Positions 26,298-35,038 of a stretch of 64,000 bases of DNA are shown piece by piece. The notes below the pieces were generated by a model. That model saw only the letters and a list, made by a program, of their open reading frames with translations. It was not told the DNA's origin and made no database searches. How positions within the stretch are numbered: the stretch's first letter is position 1; each line of letters begins with the position of its first letter. Both the position numbers and the translations under genes were made by a program. Source of the stretch: Candidatus Latescibacterota bacterium (GTDB lineage Bacteria; Latescibacterota; UBA2968); contig JAJEHL010000024.1 of assembly GCA_022823725.1 (NCBI GenBank), forward strand, positions 1-64,000, given 5' to 3'.

Positions 26298-26348
26298 AGA
26301 ACAAGGGACCTTCAACCTCCCATCCCAGAAAAACTCAGGAGATCATAT

Positions 26349-27200
26349 ATGAGCAACACATCAACACTATCAAAAATAAATACCAATCGCATGACACCCG
26401 ATGAAATTCAGCACTGGGAATGCAATGGATATTTTGTACGCGAAAACGTCTTTACACATGAGGAAAACGACCACCTGCGCCAGGTCGCCGAAGACATTGT
26501 CGCGGGAAAACGTAAAATGCCAATGGCTCACATTGATCGCAATGCCCTTGTCCGGGACGGCAAACACAAGCAATCGGGTATCTACGCCATGCACAAGATT
26601 CACCACCCCAGTTGCTACATCCCGGAATTCCTCGCCCGCGTGCGAGACCCTCGGCTGACGGATCCAGTTGCCGATATTCTCGGCCCAGACATTCTGGGCA
26701 TCAACAACCTCTTCATCTGGAAAGCCCCGAAAATCGGATTGGGATTCCCCTGGCATCAGGACAAATTTTACTTTGGCAAACGGTTCAGAACAGCGACAAC
26801 TGTCGGCACCTGGACCGCAATTGACCCCGCCGATCAAGACAACGGTTGCCTCTACGTAATCCCCGGCAGCCACAAACAGGAAATTTCCGAACACGACGAC
26901 ATTGAAGGGTCACAGCAAAATGAATTCAAACTCGCGCGCAGTGCCCGCGATAAAGACGGCATTCCCGTGGAAGTGCCTCCCGGAGCGGTCATCTGGTTCC
27001 ACTCTCACCTGTTGCACAAAAGCACCAATAACCACAGCCAGCGATTCAGACGCAGCTATGTATCGCATTACCTGAGCGCGCAAGCAGAATGGATGAACCC
27101 AGAAAACGCTGGCAAAGGCCAGCCCATTATGTGGATAAGGGGACAAACCTTCCCCGGTAAAGTTCAGGAAATCACGCGAGAAGTTATTCCCGCTGAGTAA
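26349..27200 (+). CDS. phytanoyl-CoA dioxygenase (PhyH) family protein
   Basis: The 283-residue Fe(II)/2-oxoglutarate oxygenase has H136-Q-D138 in FPWHQDKFY and the distal His in HSHLLHKSTNN (about H223), with an Arg-rich RFRRSYVSHY after it for 2-oxoglutarate. CAGGAGATCATAT precedes the ATG. There is no export signal. It is followed by an agarase-like hydrolase 52 bases downstream and may be co-transcribed with it. Substrate unknown. Confidence 0.9.
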   Translation: MSNTSTLSKINTNRMTPDEIQHWECNGYFVRENVFTHEENDHLRQVAEDIVAGKRKMPMAHIDRNALVRDGKHKQSGIYAMHKIHHPSCYIPEFLARVRDPRLTDPVADILGPDILGINNLFIWKAPKIGLGFPWHQDKFYFGKRFRTATTVGTWTAIDPADQDNGCLYVIPGSHKQEISEHDDIEGSQQNEFKLARSARDKDGIPVEVPPGAVIWFHSHLLHKSTNNHSQRFRRSYVSHYLSAQAEWMNPENAGKGQPIMWIRGQTFPGKVQEITREVIPAE

Positions 27201-27252
27201 TAGACCGCGTGATCCCATAGTTATCAGCTTAAATCACTCCTGAAGGTATCGA

Positions 27253-28617
27253 ATGAACAGATATAAACCGCACCAGGACACCGCCGATTACGATCAATAC
27301 GGTGGCTGGGCGGGCAAAAAATTTGAGGCAACGGGATTTTTCCGCGTAGAAAAAGACGAAAGATGGTGGCTCGTAACGCCCGAGGGGAATGCGTTTCTGA
27401 GCTTCGGAATAAACCACCTGCATCCCCATCTGTGGAAACAGGACTACAATACCGAAGCCTGGAAAAAACGGTTGGGCATAGACAATCTGGACAGCCGCGA
27501 ATTCACACCTGCCCTCAAAACCTGGTTCCTGCAAACCTGTCGTCAATACGGCTTCAATACCGCAGGCGTACACACAGAGTTGTCAGCCATCAATCGCCCA
27601 CAGCCATCTATCCCCTATATGCAGTCGATTCACTTTGTCGATATCCCACATTGGCAGCAAGAAATACCCGACAGCAATTTTTGGGATGTCTTTTCAGAAG
27701 CGTTCGCAACGCATTGTGATCGCCTTGCAAGAGAATTTGCAGCACCTGCAAAAGATGATCCCTTCCTGCTCGGTTATGCCATGACCGACTGTCCGTTATT
27801 TACAGAAGAAGATTGCCGGGAACGCCCCGACGTGATCGGCGGCGCACGGCGGGAAGCTCGCATCGGCTGGCCGAGGCGACTGCGCAATTTGGATGCCAAT
27901 GCACCGGGCAAAAAAGCTTATGTCCAGATCATGCGCGATATCTATCGCGGGCAAATCAGCGATTTCAACACCACTTATGGCACGCAATTTGATTCGTTTG
28001 ACGCGCTCCAAACAGCCGAGAGCTGGCGGCCACACACCGATCTTTCCAATGGAAACGAAACCCGCGACAATATTGAATTCCTCCAAAAAGTCGTCGCAAA
28101 ATACTACCAGACAACGCGGGATGCAATCCGCCGATACGATCCAAACCATCTGTTCGTCGGCGACAAAATCAATGCCAACACAGATGCGCTGGATACCCTA
28201 TTGCCCATTACAAGCCAGTTTACCGACATCGTGTTCTATCAGATGTATGCGCGATACGAGGTGCAAAAACCCGGTTTAGATCGCTGGTACAGAATCGCCG
28301 ACAAACCACTGATCAATGGCGATTCTGCTTTCACGATGATTACAGACACCATGCCGCGTCCCTACGGTCCTGTGGCCGACAACATCGAACAGCGAGCCGA
28401 ATGGACCGATGAGTTCTTCCGAAACGCCTTTGCGCGTCCAGAATTTGTCGGTTGGCACTATTGCGGCCTGATAGACGCCTCCAACCTGATCGCCCAAAAA
28501 CAGGACCGCCAGCATTCCGGATTGCTCACCGGCTACGGCGAACCATATCCCGAACTCTTGAAAGTCCTCCAGACCTGCACAGCCGAAATGTATGATATTG
28601 CTACCCATAAACTCTGA
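27253..28617 (+). CDS. agarase-like glycoside hydrolase-fold protein
   Basis: The 454-residue protein begins with a segment like that of GH50/agarase-type (beta/alpha)8 hydrolases: TGFFRVEKDERWWLVTPEGN, then AFLSFGINHLHPH. No signal peptide is visible. At the places where retaining glycosidases of clan GH-A carry Glu, I see LLGYAMTDCP and KPLINGDSAF, that is Asp rather than Glu. It might therefore be a divergent family or use another mechanism. AAGGTATCG lies before the ATG. The assignment to the agarase-like group is moderate and the substrate is unknown. Confidence 0.6.
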   Translation: MNRYKPHQDTADYDQYGGWAGKKFEATGFFRVEKDERWWLVTPEGNAFLSFGINHLHPHLWKQDYNTEAWKKRLGIDNLDSREFTPALKTWFLQTCRQYGFNTAGVHTELSAINRPQPSIPYMQSIHFVDIPHWQQEIPDSNFWDVFSEAFATHCDRLAREFAAPAKDDPFLLGYAMTDCPLFTEEDCRERPDVIGGARREARIGWPRRLRNLDANAPGKKAYVQIMRDIYRGQISDFNTTYGTQFDSFDALQTAESWRPHTDLSNGNETRDNIEFLQKVVAKYYQTTRDAIRRYDPNHLFVGDKINANTDALDTLLPITSQFTDIVFYQMYARYEVQKPGLDRWYRIADKPLINGDSAFTMITDTMPRPYGPVADNIEQRAEWTDEFFRNAFARPEFVGWHYCGLIDASNLIAQKQDRQHSGLLTGYGEPYPELLKVLQTCTAEMYDIATHKL

Positions 28618-28674
28618 GTTATTATTTACAAATGGTGGAGTGGTCTTAACCCGTTTTGCGAGGAACTCCGGATA

Positions 28675-29865
28675 ATGAGGAACTCAATGCGTCCACATAC
28701 AGTCCTAAATATATTTTTAATTTTATTTGCGACTGTCCAGGTTCAAGGAAAAACGATAACTGCGGAACTTGCTTTTGCCAGGATGGACACTTGTAATGCT
28801 TTACCGTCAACCTATTCATATAGTGGTATAGGTGTAAGGGAGCTTGCTAAAGAGATACCGTACCTACCACAGTTTACCGATCCTATGAAGGCTACTATTG
28901 AATTTAGCGAGACCGATTCATTAATGCTCGTTTGGGACAAAGCAAATGCAGGCGAAGAAAGATTATCGTTCTATCTGGTCGATGATCAGACTAAAACAGC
29001 ATCTGAGATTGCATTTGAACTGCATCAATCCAGAGGACACGAGTACTATAATGGAACGATCAAAATTCTCGGAGATGAAGGGTTGATGCCGAAGATGCTG
29101 CTTACCTTCCGGTACTATCCGATCCAAAAAATGCTGATGTATCGACGACTTGATTTTCGGCTTGGTGCTGTCACTATTGGCGGAAGAAAAGTTAAAGTCG
29201 CGCTTGTACCTGAGAACGAGTTTTCCTTCCAGAGAACAAGCAGAAGCCTGATATTGATTGACCAGGATGGAGATGGGCATTTCCAAATGAAAGGCTCAGT
29301 AGATTCGCTTGGCAAATTTCAGAGATCTGAATCCTACGTCATCAGTCAACCTTTTCCACTGGGCTCAACAACATATGAGATCACCACAATATCTTCAGAT
29401 GGACACGAATTGGAACTGACGCAAACGAAGTCACTTATGGGCATTACTATTGGTCTTCCTGTGCCAAATTTAAGTATCGAAACTCTTGATGGAAATACCC
29501 ACAATCTTGGCAGCCTCCGAGGAAATATTATAGTGCTCAATTGGTGGCATATTCGGTGTTCGCCCTGCATTGAGGAGATGCCAGGTCTCAATGATTTGGT
29601 TGAGAAGTATGCTTCTGATAGGGTAATCTTCCTGGCAATTGCGGACAATACGCCCGCCGAATTAAAAGAGTTTTTTAAGAATCATAAATTCGACTATCAG
29701 ATCACGCTTTGTTCTGATAGATTGAGAGAGACTCTTGGAAGGGTATATCCTCGTCACATCATTATCGATGCGACTGGCGTTGTGGTCTATAACCAAACAG
29801 GGGGCAGTCCCCGTGTTGGACAAAAGCTGGATACTGTGATTGCCGCCCTTAAGGTAGAACCTTGA
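28675..29865 (+). CDS. exported TlpA-like thioredoxin-domain protein
   Basis: The 396-residue protein has a signal peptide (to about residue 25), a long beta-rich N-terminal region with no recognised domain, and a C-terminal thioredoxin fold from about residue 265. The active-site motif is C295-S-P-C298 in LNWWHIRCSPCIEEMPGL. TlpA/ResA-like proteins reduce or isomerise disulfides outside the cytoplasm, for example in cytochrome c maturation. A second ATG at 28687 is a possible start. The gene is visibly A+T-rich, and it looks monocistronic. Confidence 0.8.
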   Translation: MRNSMRPHTVLNIFLILFATVQVQGKTITAELAFARMDTCNALPSTYSYSGIGVRELAKEIPYLPQFTDPMKATIEFSETDSLMLVWDKANAGEERLSFYLVDDQTKTASEIAFELHQSRGHEYYNGTIKILGDEGLMPKMLLTFRYYPIQKMLMYRRLDFRLGAVTIGGRKVKVALVPENEFSFQRTSRSLILIDQDGDGHFQMKGSVDSLGKFQRSESYVISQPFPLGSTTYEITTISSDGHELELTQTKSLMGITIGLPVPNLSIETLDGNTHNLGSLRGNIIVLNWWHIRCSPCIEEMPGLNDLVEKYASDRVIFLAIADNTPAELKEFFKNHKFDYQITLCSDRLRETLGRVYPRHIIIDATGVVVYNQTGGSPRVGQKLDTVIAALKVEP

Positions 29866-29891
29866 CTTGTAGTATTTGGTGGTGATATACA
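29862..29891 (+). promoter_or_regulatory. promoter candidate for the HIT gene
   Basis: TTGACT at 29862-29867 and TATACA at 29886-29891 are 18 bases apart. The -35 overlaps the stop codon of the preceding gene. Transcription would start about 45 bases before the ATG at 29944. Confidence 0.35.
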
Positions 29892-29943
29892 GGTCTGATC
29901 ATTTAGTCGGACACGGCGAACAAGATGCAATAAGAGCCCGGAT

Positions 29944-30414
29944 ATGAACGGTAGTGGTACTTGCAAAACGTGTGAATTAACAGCGCAAAGAAGACTGGGA
30001 AAGGCGCCACTTTGGGACTGCATTTACCAGACCGAGTACTGGGACTTGGCGCATGCATACAACACCGCTTTACCTGGGTGGCTGGTGTTGGTACTGAAAC
30101 GACACATTGAATCGCTTGATGAACTTACTGAGCAGGAAGCCGCTGAATTGGGGCCTCTGATTCACCGTGTTTCCTCGTCCCTTAAGACTGTAATCGGATG
30201 CGTGAAAACATACGTGATTCAATTTGCCGAACACGAGGATCACCCGCATGTTCATTTCCATATTGTGCCACGAATGGCTAATCAACCAGCCGACCGGCGA
30301 AGTGTTCAAGTATTTGGTTATTTGGAGGTCTCTCCAGAGCAAAGAGTAAGTGAAGATAAAATGAATGAGATTTGTGCAAAAATCAGGAACGATCTACTAT
30401 CTACTGAGCATTAA
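29944..30414 (+). CDS. HIT family hydrolase/transferase
   Basis: The 156-residue protein has the histidine triad H102-V-H104-F-H106 in HPHVHFHIVPRM, preceded by a hydrophobic strand WLVLVLKRHIESLDEL. An N-terminal CKTC pair may bind zinc. HIT proteins act on AMP- or GMP-linked small molecules. No strong ribosome binding site is visible before the ATG. It precedes a small two-gene pair. Confidence 0.88.
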   Translation: MNGSGTCKTCELTAQRRLGKAPLWDCIYQTEYWDLAHAYNTALPGWLVLVLKRHIESLDELTEQEAAELGPLIHRVSSSLKTVIGCVKTYVIQFAEHEDHPHVHFHIVPRMANQPADRRSVQVFGYLEVSPEQRVSEDKMNEICAKIRNDLLSTEH

Positions 30415-30457
30415 TATGAGAAATCACGTCGTATAACCTGTCTGTATAGGGAATTCA

Positions 30458-30688
30458 GTGTCTAATCATCCCAATAAGCATATTCGAGCAGCCATTGCGT
30501 ACGCATTAGATCATGGTTGGACGGTTCGGAAAGCCGGGCCACGGGCTCACACATGGGGCCGTTTGTATTGTGAACAGAGTGATCGAACAGGCTGTGTGAG
30601 AGCTATATACTCCACACCCAAGAATCCAGAAGATCACGCCAAAGACATCCGTCGGGCTGTGGACCGTTGCCCGCATCATCTGTTGTAA
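30458..30688 (+). CDS. small basic protein, first of a candidate two-gene module
   Basis: A GTG start behind AGGGAATTCA gives 76 residues. It is rich in His, Arg and Cys: HIRAAIAYALDHGWTVRKAG, then RRAVDRCPHHLL at the end. The layout resembles HicA-like or other small RNA-binding toxins, but I cannot assign a family. The companion gene begins 26 bases later. It does not look like a fragment of a larger gene. Confidence 0.6.
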   Translation: MSNHPNKHIRAAIAYALDHGWTVRKAGPRAHTWGRLYCEQSDRTGCVRAIYSTPKNPEDHAKDIRRAVDRCPHHLL

Positions 30689-30714
30689 ACTGTAAATTGG
30701 AAAGGTTAAGTCCA

Positions 30715-30969
30715 ATGACCAAATACGAATTTACCTTAATTCTCAAAGGACCATTCGAACTAACAGAAGAAATTGCAGATGAATTGTTCGAGGCTGGTTG
30801 TGACGATGGAACACCAGGAATATGCAACGGTGTCTTTTCGATTGATTTTCACCGAGAGGGAGATTCCCTGGAAGCAGCTATTTGTTCAGCCATCGCAAAT
30901 GTAAAATCGGCAGGTTACGAGGTAGCGCGAGCAGAAATTGAAACTGACGCCAGGTCGCAGCCTGTATAA
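30715..30969 (+). CDS. small acidic protein, second of a candidate two-gene module
   Basis: The ATG at 30715 follows GGAAAGGTTAAGTCC and gives 84 residues. The sequence is acidic: LTEEIADELFEAGCDDGTPG, then FHREGDSLEAAICSAIANVK. It resembles the N-terminal domain of small proteins that elsewhere carry a C-terminal helix-turn-helix, a domain missing here. Pairing with the basic 76-residue protein upstream suggests a toxin-antitoxin-like or regulatory pair. Function is not established. Confidence 0.6.
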   Translation: MTKYEFTLILKGPFELTEEIADELFEAGCDDGTPGICNGVFSIDFHREGDSLEAAICSAIANVKSAGYEVARAEIETDARSQPV

Positions 30970-30988
30970 AAAAGGAGACATAAGCAAA

Positions 30989-31495
30989 ATGGCAACGCAC
31001 TACACTTCTATAACGGCTGAGCAGGCCGCGCTCATCAGGAACGCTCCCCTATTCTTTGTGGCGACAGCCGATCCAAATTTGAAAGATGGACATGATGGGA
31101 CAGGTGCTTTAAATTTGTCGCCAAAGGGAGGAACGCCCTTGCACATTCTCACGCCAAATCGCGTTGCTTACCTCGACTATCCCGGCAGTGGGAACGAGAC
31201 AGCGCGTCATGCGATCTCTGGAGGTCCCATCACGATCATGGTATGCTCCTTCGAGGAAGGGGACGCGGGTATCGTTCGACTCTATGGACATGCGCGTATC
31301 GCTGAGCTTGACGACTCCCCTCTCGCACGCCAGATGCTCGAAACGCCTGCTCAAGAATTGAAGAAGCCTCGACAAGTGATTGAAGTAGATATTGAAAAAA
31401 CACAAACGAGTTGTGGCTACGGGGTTCCAGTCATGACTCTGGTCAGAGAGCGGCGGACGGCTGATCGCGGACGAAAATACAAGGGACCGAGATAG
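30989..31495 (+). CDS. pyridoxamine 5'-phosphate oxidase family FMN-binding protein
   Basis: The ATG at 30989 follows AAAAAAGGAGACATAAGC and gives 168 residues. The split-barrel flavin-binding fold is recognisable from NAPLFFVATADPNLKDGHDG and LNLSPKGGTPLHILTPNRVA. Members are FMN-dependent oxidases or reductases on varied substrates. It lies 19 bases after the acidic small protein gene and 19 bases before the beta-helix gene, so all may be transcribed together. Confidence 0.85.
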   Translation: MATHYTSITAEQAALIRNAPLFFVATADPNLKDGHDGTGALNLSPKGGTPLHILTPNRVAYLDYPGSGNETARHAISGGPITIMVCSFEEGDAGIVRLYGHARIAELDDSPLARQMLETPAQELKKPRQVIEVDIEKTQTSCGYGVPVMTLVRERRTADRGRKYKGPR

Positions 31496-31514
31496 CATTT
31501 AAAAGGAGACATCC

Positions 31515-33008
31515 ATGAATTTCAAAGAGGACCTGATAGACTACGAATCTTTCGGTGCAAAGGGCGATGGCGTCACGGATGACATGCCGGCGATCTGCGA
31601 GGCGCATGCCTACGCCAACGCGCACGGCCTGAGTGTCAGGACAAAGCCGGATGCGACCTACCATCTCGGAGGCCAGGCGCTGGCCGCCGTAATCGCAACC
31701 GATACCGACTGGAACACCTCCCGGTTCACAGTTGACGACACACAGGTTGAAGACCACAAGGCGCATCTCTTCGAGGTACGCTCGCTGTTGGAGCCGAAGG
31801 AACTGCAGATCGATCGGCTCACGAGAGACCAGAGACAGGTGGATGCGCGGCCAGAGCGCGACTGTCACGTCCTCGTGGAAAACGCGCACAAAAGGCAGTA
31901 TATCCGGCGGGGACTCAACCAGAACGACGGCGTTCCCCAGCACGACTGCTTTGTCCTGCGTCGAGACGGCTCGGTAGAAGCGGACATCAATTGGGAATAC
32001 GACCTGATCACCCGGGTGGAAGCGCGGCCAATTGACGACCAGACGCTCTACTTGCGCGGCGGCATCTTTACCACGTTTGCCAACCGCGAGCACCATCCGA
32101 ATGGTTACAACTACTGGAATCGAAACATTGTGATCTCCCGCTCAAACACAGAAGTCGAAGGTCTAACCCACTATGTCGTCGGAGAAACAGCCGTGGGCTG
32201 TCCCTATTCCGGATTCATTAGCGTGCAACAATGTGCCCACATCACGCTGCGCAACTGCTTCGCCACCGGGCACAAAATCTACTCGACCATCGGCGCAGCG
32301 GGTAAGCCGGTCAGCATGGGCACCTACGACTACAATGCGAACAATGTCGTGGGATTCACAATGATTGGATGTCGGATGAACCACATCACCGACCGCACGC
32401 GCTGGGGCGTAATCGGATCTAACTTCTGCAAGGACATTCTGCTCGAGGACTGCCATCTCTCCAGAATGGACACGCACATGGGCGTGTCCGGCACCTACGT
32501 TATCCGTCGCTGTACCCTGGGCCATATGGGGCTGAACGCGATCGGCCGAGGCCAGCTAACACTCGAGGACTCTACGTTGTACGGAAGTAGCCTGGTCTCC
32601 TTTCGGCGCGACTATGGCAGCACCTGGGAGGGATCGCTCAAGATCCGCAACTGCCGATGGATTCCGGCCTGTGGAGACATCTGTCAGCCTCACATGATCA
32701 ATGTTTCCAACGACGGCACGCACGATTTCGGATATCCCTGCTCCATGCCTGAAGAAGTCGTTATCGACGGACTATTTGTAGATGATTCCAATACGCCCGA
32801 GAATTACCAGGGCATGTACTTCTTCACCAGCCCGGACGACTTCCACGATGGCGTTGAACAGGCCTCCGCATCTGAGGAACGTCCTTTCCCATACACCCCC
32901 TGCCAGCAAGTAAAGCTCCGGGGTCTGACGACTGCCAGCGGCCTGAGGCCACGACTCTCGCCCAATGCGACGATGAATGCCCACACGGCCGTGATCGAAG
33001 AGGACTGA
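31515..33008 (+). CDS. right-handed beta-helix (pectate lyase-like) protein
   Basis: The 497-residue protein begins with the motif typical of pectate-lyase-3 and GH28-like helices, DYESFGAKGDGVTDDMPAI. The middle has repeated short coils with Asn and His ladders (for example HITLRNCFATG, GFTMIGCRMNH, CHLSRMDTHMG). There is no signal peptide, so it acts in the cytoplasm or is exported by another route. TTTAAAAGGAGACATCC lies before the ATG. A polysaccharide-binding or cleaving role is inferred from fold only. Confidence 0.8.
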   Translation: MNFKEDLIDYESFGAKGDGVTDDMPAICEAHAYANAHGLSVRTKPDATYHLGGQALAAVIATDTDWNTSRFTVDDTQVEDHKAHLFEVRSLLEPKELQIDRLTRDQRQVDARPERDCHVLVENAHKRQYIRRGLNQNDGVPQHDCFVLRRDGSVEADINWEYDLITRVEARPIDDQTLYLRGGIFTTFANREHHPNGYNYWNRNIVISRSNTEVEGLTHYVVGETAVGCPYSGFISVQQCAHITLRNCFATGHKIYSTIGAAGKPVSMGTYDYNANNVVGFTMIGCRMNHITDRTRWGVIGSNFCKDILLEDCHLSRMDTHMGVSGTYVIRRCTLGHMGLNAIGRGQLTLEDSTLYGSSLVSFRRDYGSTWEGSLKIRNCRWIPACGDICQPHMINVSNDGTHDFGYPCSMPEEVVIDGLFVDDSNTPENYQGMYFFTSPDDFHDGVEQASASEERPFPYTPCQQVKLRGLTTASGLRPRLSPNATMNAHTAVIEED

Positions 33009-33082
33009 GGAACTTAAATTGATTATAGGCTTTATAAATGCTGACACGATCAATAAAACCTCTCAGAGTATGGGGTAAACCA

Positions 33083-33934
33083 ATGATATATCGAAGTCTG
33101 TTTTTTTTCGCTATTTGCGCCACCTATCTGGGCCTGGCGTCCTCGGCTTTTGCCGGTGCGTGGACCCAAAAAAAAGGTGGCTATTATTTCAAGGTCGGAA
33201 CCAGCTATTTGAACTCGACCATAGATATTGATGCTGACGGCAAGCAAATTCAGAAGGCGAATATGGGGGAACTGAGGGATCTCAATTATTCAGCCTACCT
33301 GGAATACGGCCTGCTGGACCGGCTCACCCTCGTATCGTCCGTTCCCTACAAACTGCTAAGGGATACCCGCACCCTGAGGGATCTCGATTTGGTTATTACG
33401 GGAACGGCACTGGAGCGTCGGTGGGGTTTTGGCGACATGGAAATGCGTTTGCGGTGGCTTTTGGCCAACAAGCCCGTGGTCGCATCAATTGCTGTGGGAG
33501 GCAAAATTCCGCTGTGGTACGAAGAAGACCCCAACACGCGGGTTCCCCTCAGTTCCAAAAAGGTGGATGCAGATATTCGACTGCTACTGGGTCAATCTCT
33601 GTACCCCGCTCCGGTTTATGTGACTGGAGAGGTAGGCTACCGGGTCCGCGGAGGAGACATCAGTAATGAAGGGTTTTATGCACTGGAGGTCGGGATTACA
33701 GTGGACCGATTCCTGTTTAAGGGGTATCTTTCGGGTATCCGTACCTTTGGAACGTGCAACCCGGTTGGAGAGGTTGAATTAATCGGTGATCAGAGCGTCT
33801 TAAAACTTTCTCCTGGAGTGATTTACCGTTTAACCGACTGGATGGAACTGAGCGTGGATATGATTCGCATCGCAGCGGGCTGTAATACCACTGCGGGAAA
33901 TACGTTTTTGTTTGGAATAGCATTTAAAAGATGA
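33083..33934 (+). CDS. outer-membrane beta-barrel-like protein
   Basis: From the ATG at 33083 the protein has 283 residues, with a signal peptide ending near SSAFA-GAW. The rest alternates short amphipathic strands (for example YYFKVGTSYLNSTIDI, SAYLEYGLLDRLTLVSSVPY, EVGITVDRFLFKGYLSG) and ends in a hydrophobic strand with FGIAFKR, as in small outer-membrane barrels. It resembles proteins annotated as transporter or MetA-pathway phenol degradation porins, but I cannot assign a substrate. It lies 27 bases before the MsrP-like gene. Confidence 0.75.
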   Translation: MIYRSLFFFAICATYLGLASSAFAGAWTQKKGGYYFKVGTSYLNSTIDIDADGKQIQKANMGELRDLNYSAYLEYGLLDRLTLVSSVPYKLLRDTRTLRDLDLVITGTALERRWGFGDMEMRLRWLLANKPVVASIAVGGKIPLWYEEDPNTRVPLSSKKVDADIRLLLGQSLYPAPVYVTGEVGYRVRGGDISNEGFYALEVGITVDRFLFKGYLSGIRTFGTCNPVGEVELIGDQSVLKLSPGVIYRLTDWMELSVDMIRIAAGCNTTAGNTFLFGIAFKR

Positions 33935-33961
33935 GCCGGGACCTGATCAAGGAGGTTTTAC

Positions 33962-35038
33962 ATGCCAAAACGAGGTTGGGAAATACCCGAAAAAGAAGCT
34001 ACGCCAGAAGATGTCTATATGAACCGGCGGAAGTTTATGGTGGCTACAGGAGGCGCCTTGGGGGCGTTAGCAGGTTGCGGGAGTGAAAAGATCTTTACCC
34101 CTGCTGAACGAGCGCCCACTACGCCAACTGAAGAGCCGCAGCAACCTCAGCAACCACAACAACCCCAGCAACCGCAGGAGCCACAGCAACCACCACAGCC
34201 GCCGCAAGAGCCACCGCAGCCGCCACAGCCACCACAGCCGCTTTATCCCGCCGGGCTCAATGAGCAATTCAACGAACTGGACCGGCCTTTAACCGAAGAG
34301 TCGGTAGCCGGATCGTACAATAATTTTTATGAATTCAGCACCAACAAGACTCTGGTAAAGCCTCTGTCGGAAAACTTCATGACAAATCCCTGGACAGTGG
34401 TAATCAAGGGAGAGGTCCCACAGGAAAAGACATACGATTTTGACGATCTGGTCCGCGCTATTCCGCTGGAGGAACGGCTTTACCGCTTGCGGTGTGTGGA
34501 GGCGTGGTCCATGGCGATACCCTGGACCGGTTTTCCAATGAAGGCACTCTTAGACCTGGTACAACCGCTTTCTACGGCGAAATTCATCAAGATGACAACC
34601 TTTCTGGACCCAAATCAGGCTATTGGACAGCTTAACACCCCAAGGTATCCCTGGCCCTATGTTGAAGGGCTGACGATGGAAGAAGCGGCAAATGAACTCG
34701 CTTTTATTGCCACAGGGATTTACGGCCACGAAATGCCCAACCAGCACGGAGCGCCCATCCGCCTGGTCGTACCCTGGAAGTACGGTTTTAAAAGCATCAA
34801 ATCACTCGTGAGCATAGAGTTTGTCCGCGAGCAACCGAGGACTTTCTGGAACACACTCGTTCCAAGAGAATACGGCTTTTTTGCCAATGTCAATCCCAAG
34901 GTTGACCATCCCAGATGGTCCCAGGCCATGGAACGGTTCATCACCACCGACCCTGCGAACCCCGAAAGGCGTCCAACCCTGCTGTTCAACGGGTATGACC
35001 AATATGTAGGGGGTTTATATCCCAATGAGCCGAGGTAA
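33962..35038 (+). CDS. msrP: MsrP-like protein-methionine-sulfoxide reductase, apparent Tat lipoprotein
   Basis: The 358-residue protein matches the catalytic subunit MsrP (YedY): GSYNNFYEFSTNKT, then the molybdenum-ligand Cys in YRLRCVEAWSMAIPWTGFP (C178), then NGAPIRLVVPWKYGFKSIKS and VNPKVDHPRWSQAMERF. The twin-arginine signal is NRRKFMVATG (residues 21-30). It ends LGALAGC, so Cys39 fits a lipobox. A Pro/Gln-rich tract (about residues 59-94) separates it from the catalytic domain. MsrP repairs oxidised Met in the periplasm. The haem partner MsrQ is not in the window. CAAGGAGGTTTTAC precedes the ATG. Confidence 0.9.
   Translation: MPKRGWEIPEKEATPEDVYMNRRKFMVATGGALGALAGCGSEKIFTPAERAPTTPTEEPQQPQQPQQPQQPQEPQQPPQPPQEPPQPPQPPQPLYPAGLNEQFNELDRPLTEESVAGSYNNFYEFSTNKTLVKPLSENFMTNPWTVVIKGEVPQEKTYDFDDLVRAIPLEERLYRLRCVEAWSMAIPWTGFPMKALLDLVQPLSTAKFIKMTTFLDPNQAIGQLNTPRYPWPYVEGLTMEEAANELAFIATGIYGHEMPNQHGAPIRLVVPWKYGFKSIKSLVSIEFVREQPRTFWNTLVPREYGFFANVNPKVDHPRWSQAMERFITTDPANPERRPTLLFNGYDQYVGGLYPNEPR
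34136..34243 (+). repeat. Pro/Gln-coding tandem repeat in the MsrP-like gene
   Basis: The DNA here is a degenerate 9-base repeat built on CAACCACAG-like units, which encodes runs of Pro-Gln-Gln and Pro-Pro-Gln. Repeats of this kind change length by slippage. It is coding sequence, not a CRISPR or transposon end. Confidence 0.85.

Noticed and set aside
34136-34243. Short-period repeat as a possible CRISPR or transposon end
   Set aside because: The unit is about 9 bases with no unique spacers, and it encodes a Pro/Gln tract in frame within the MsrP-like gene.
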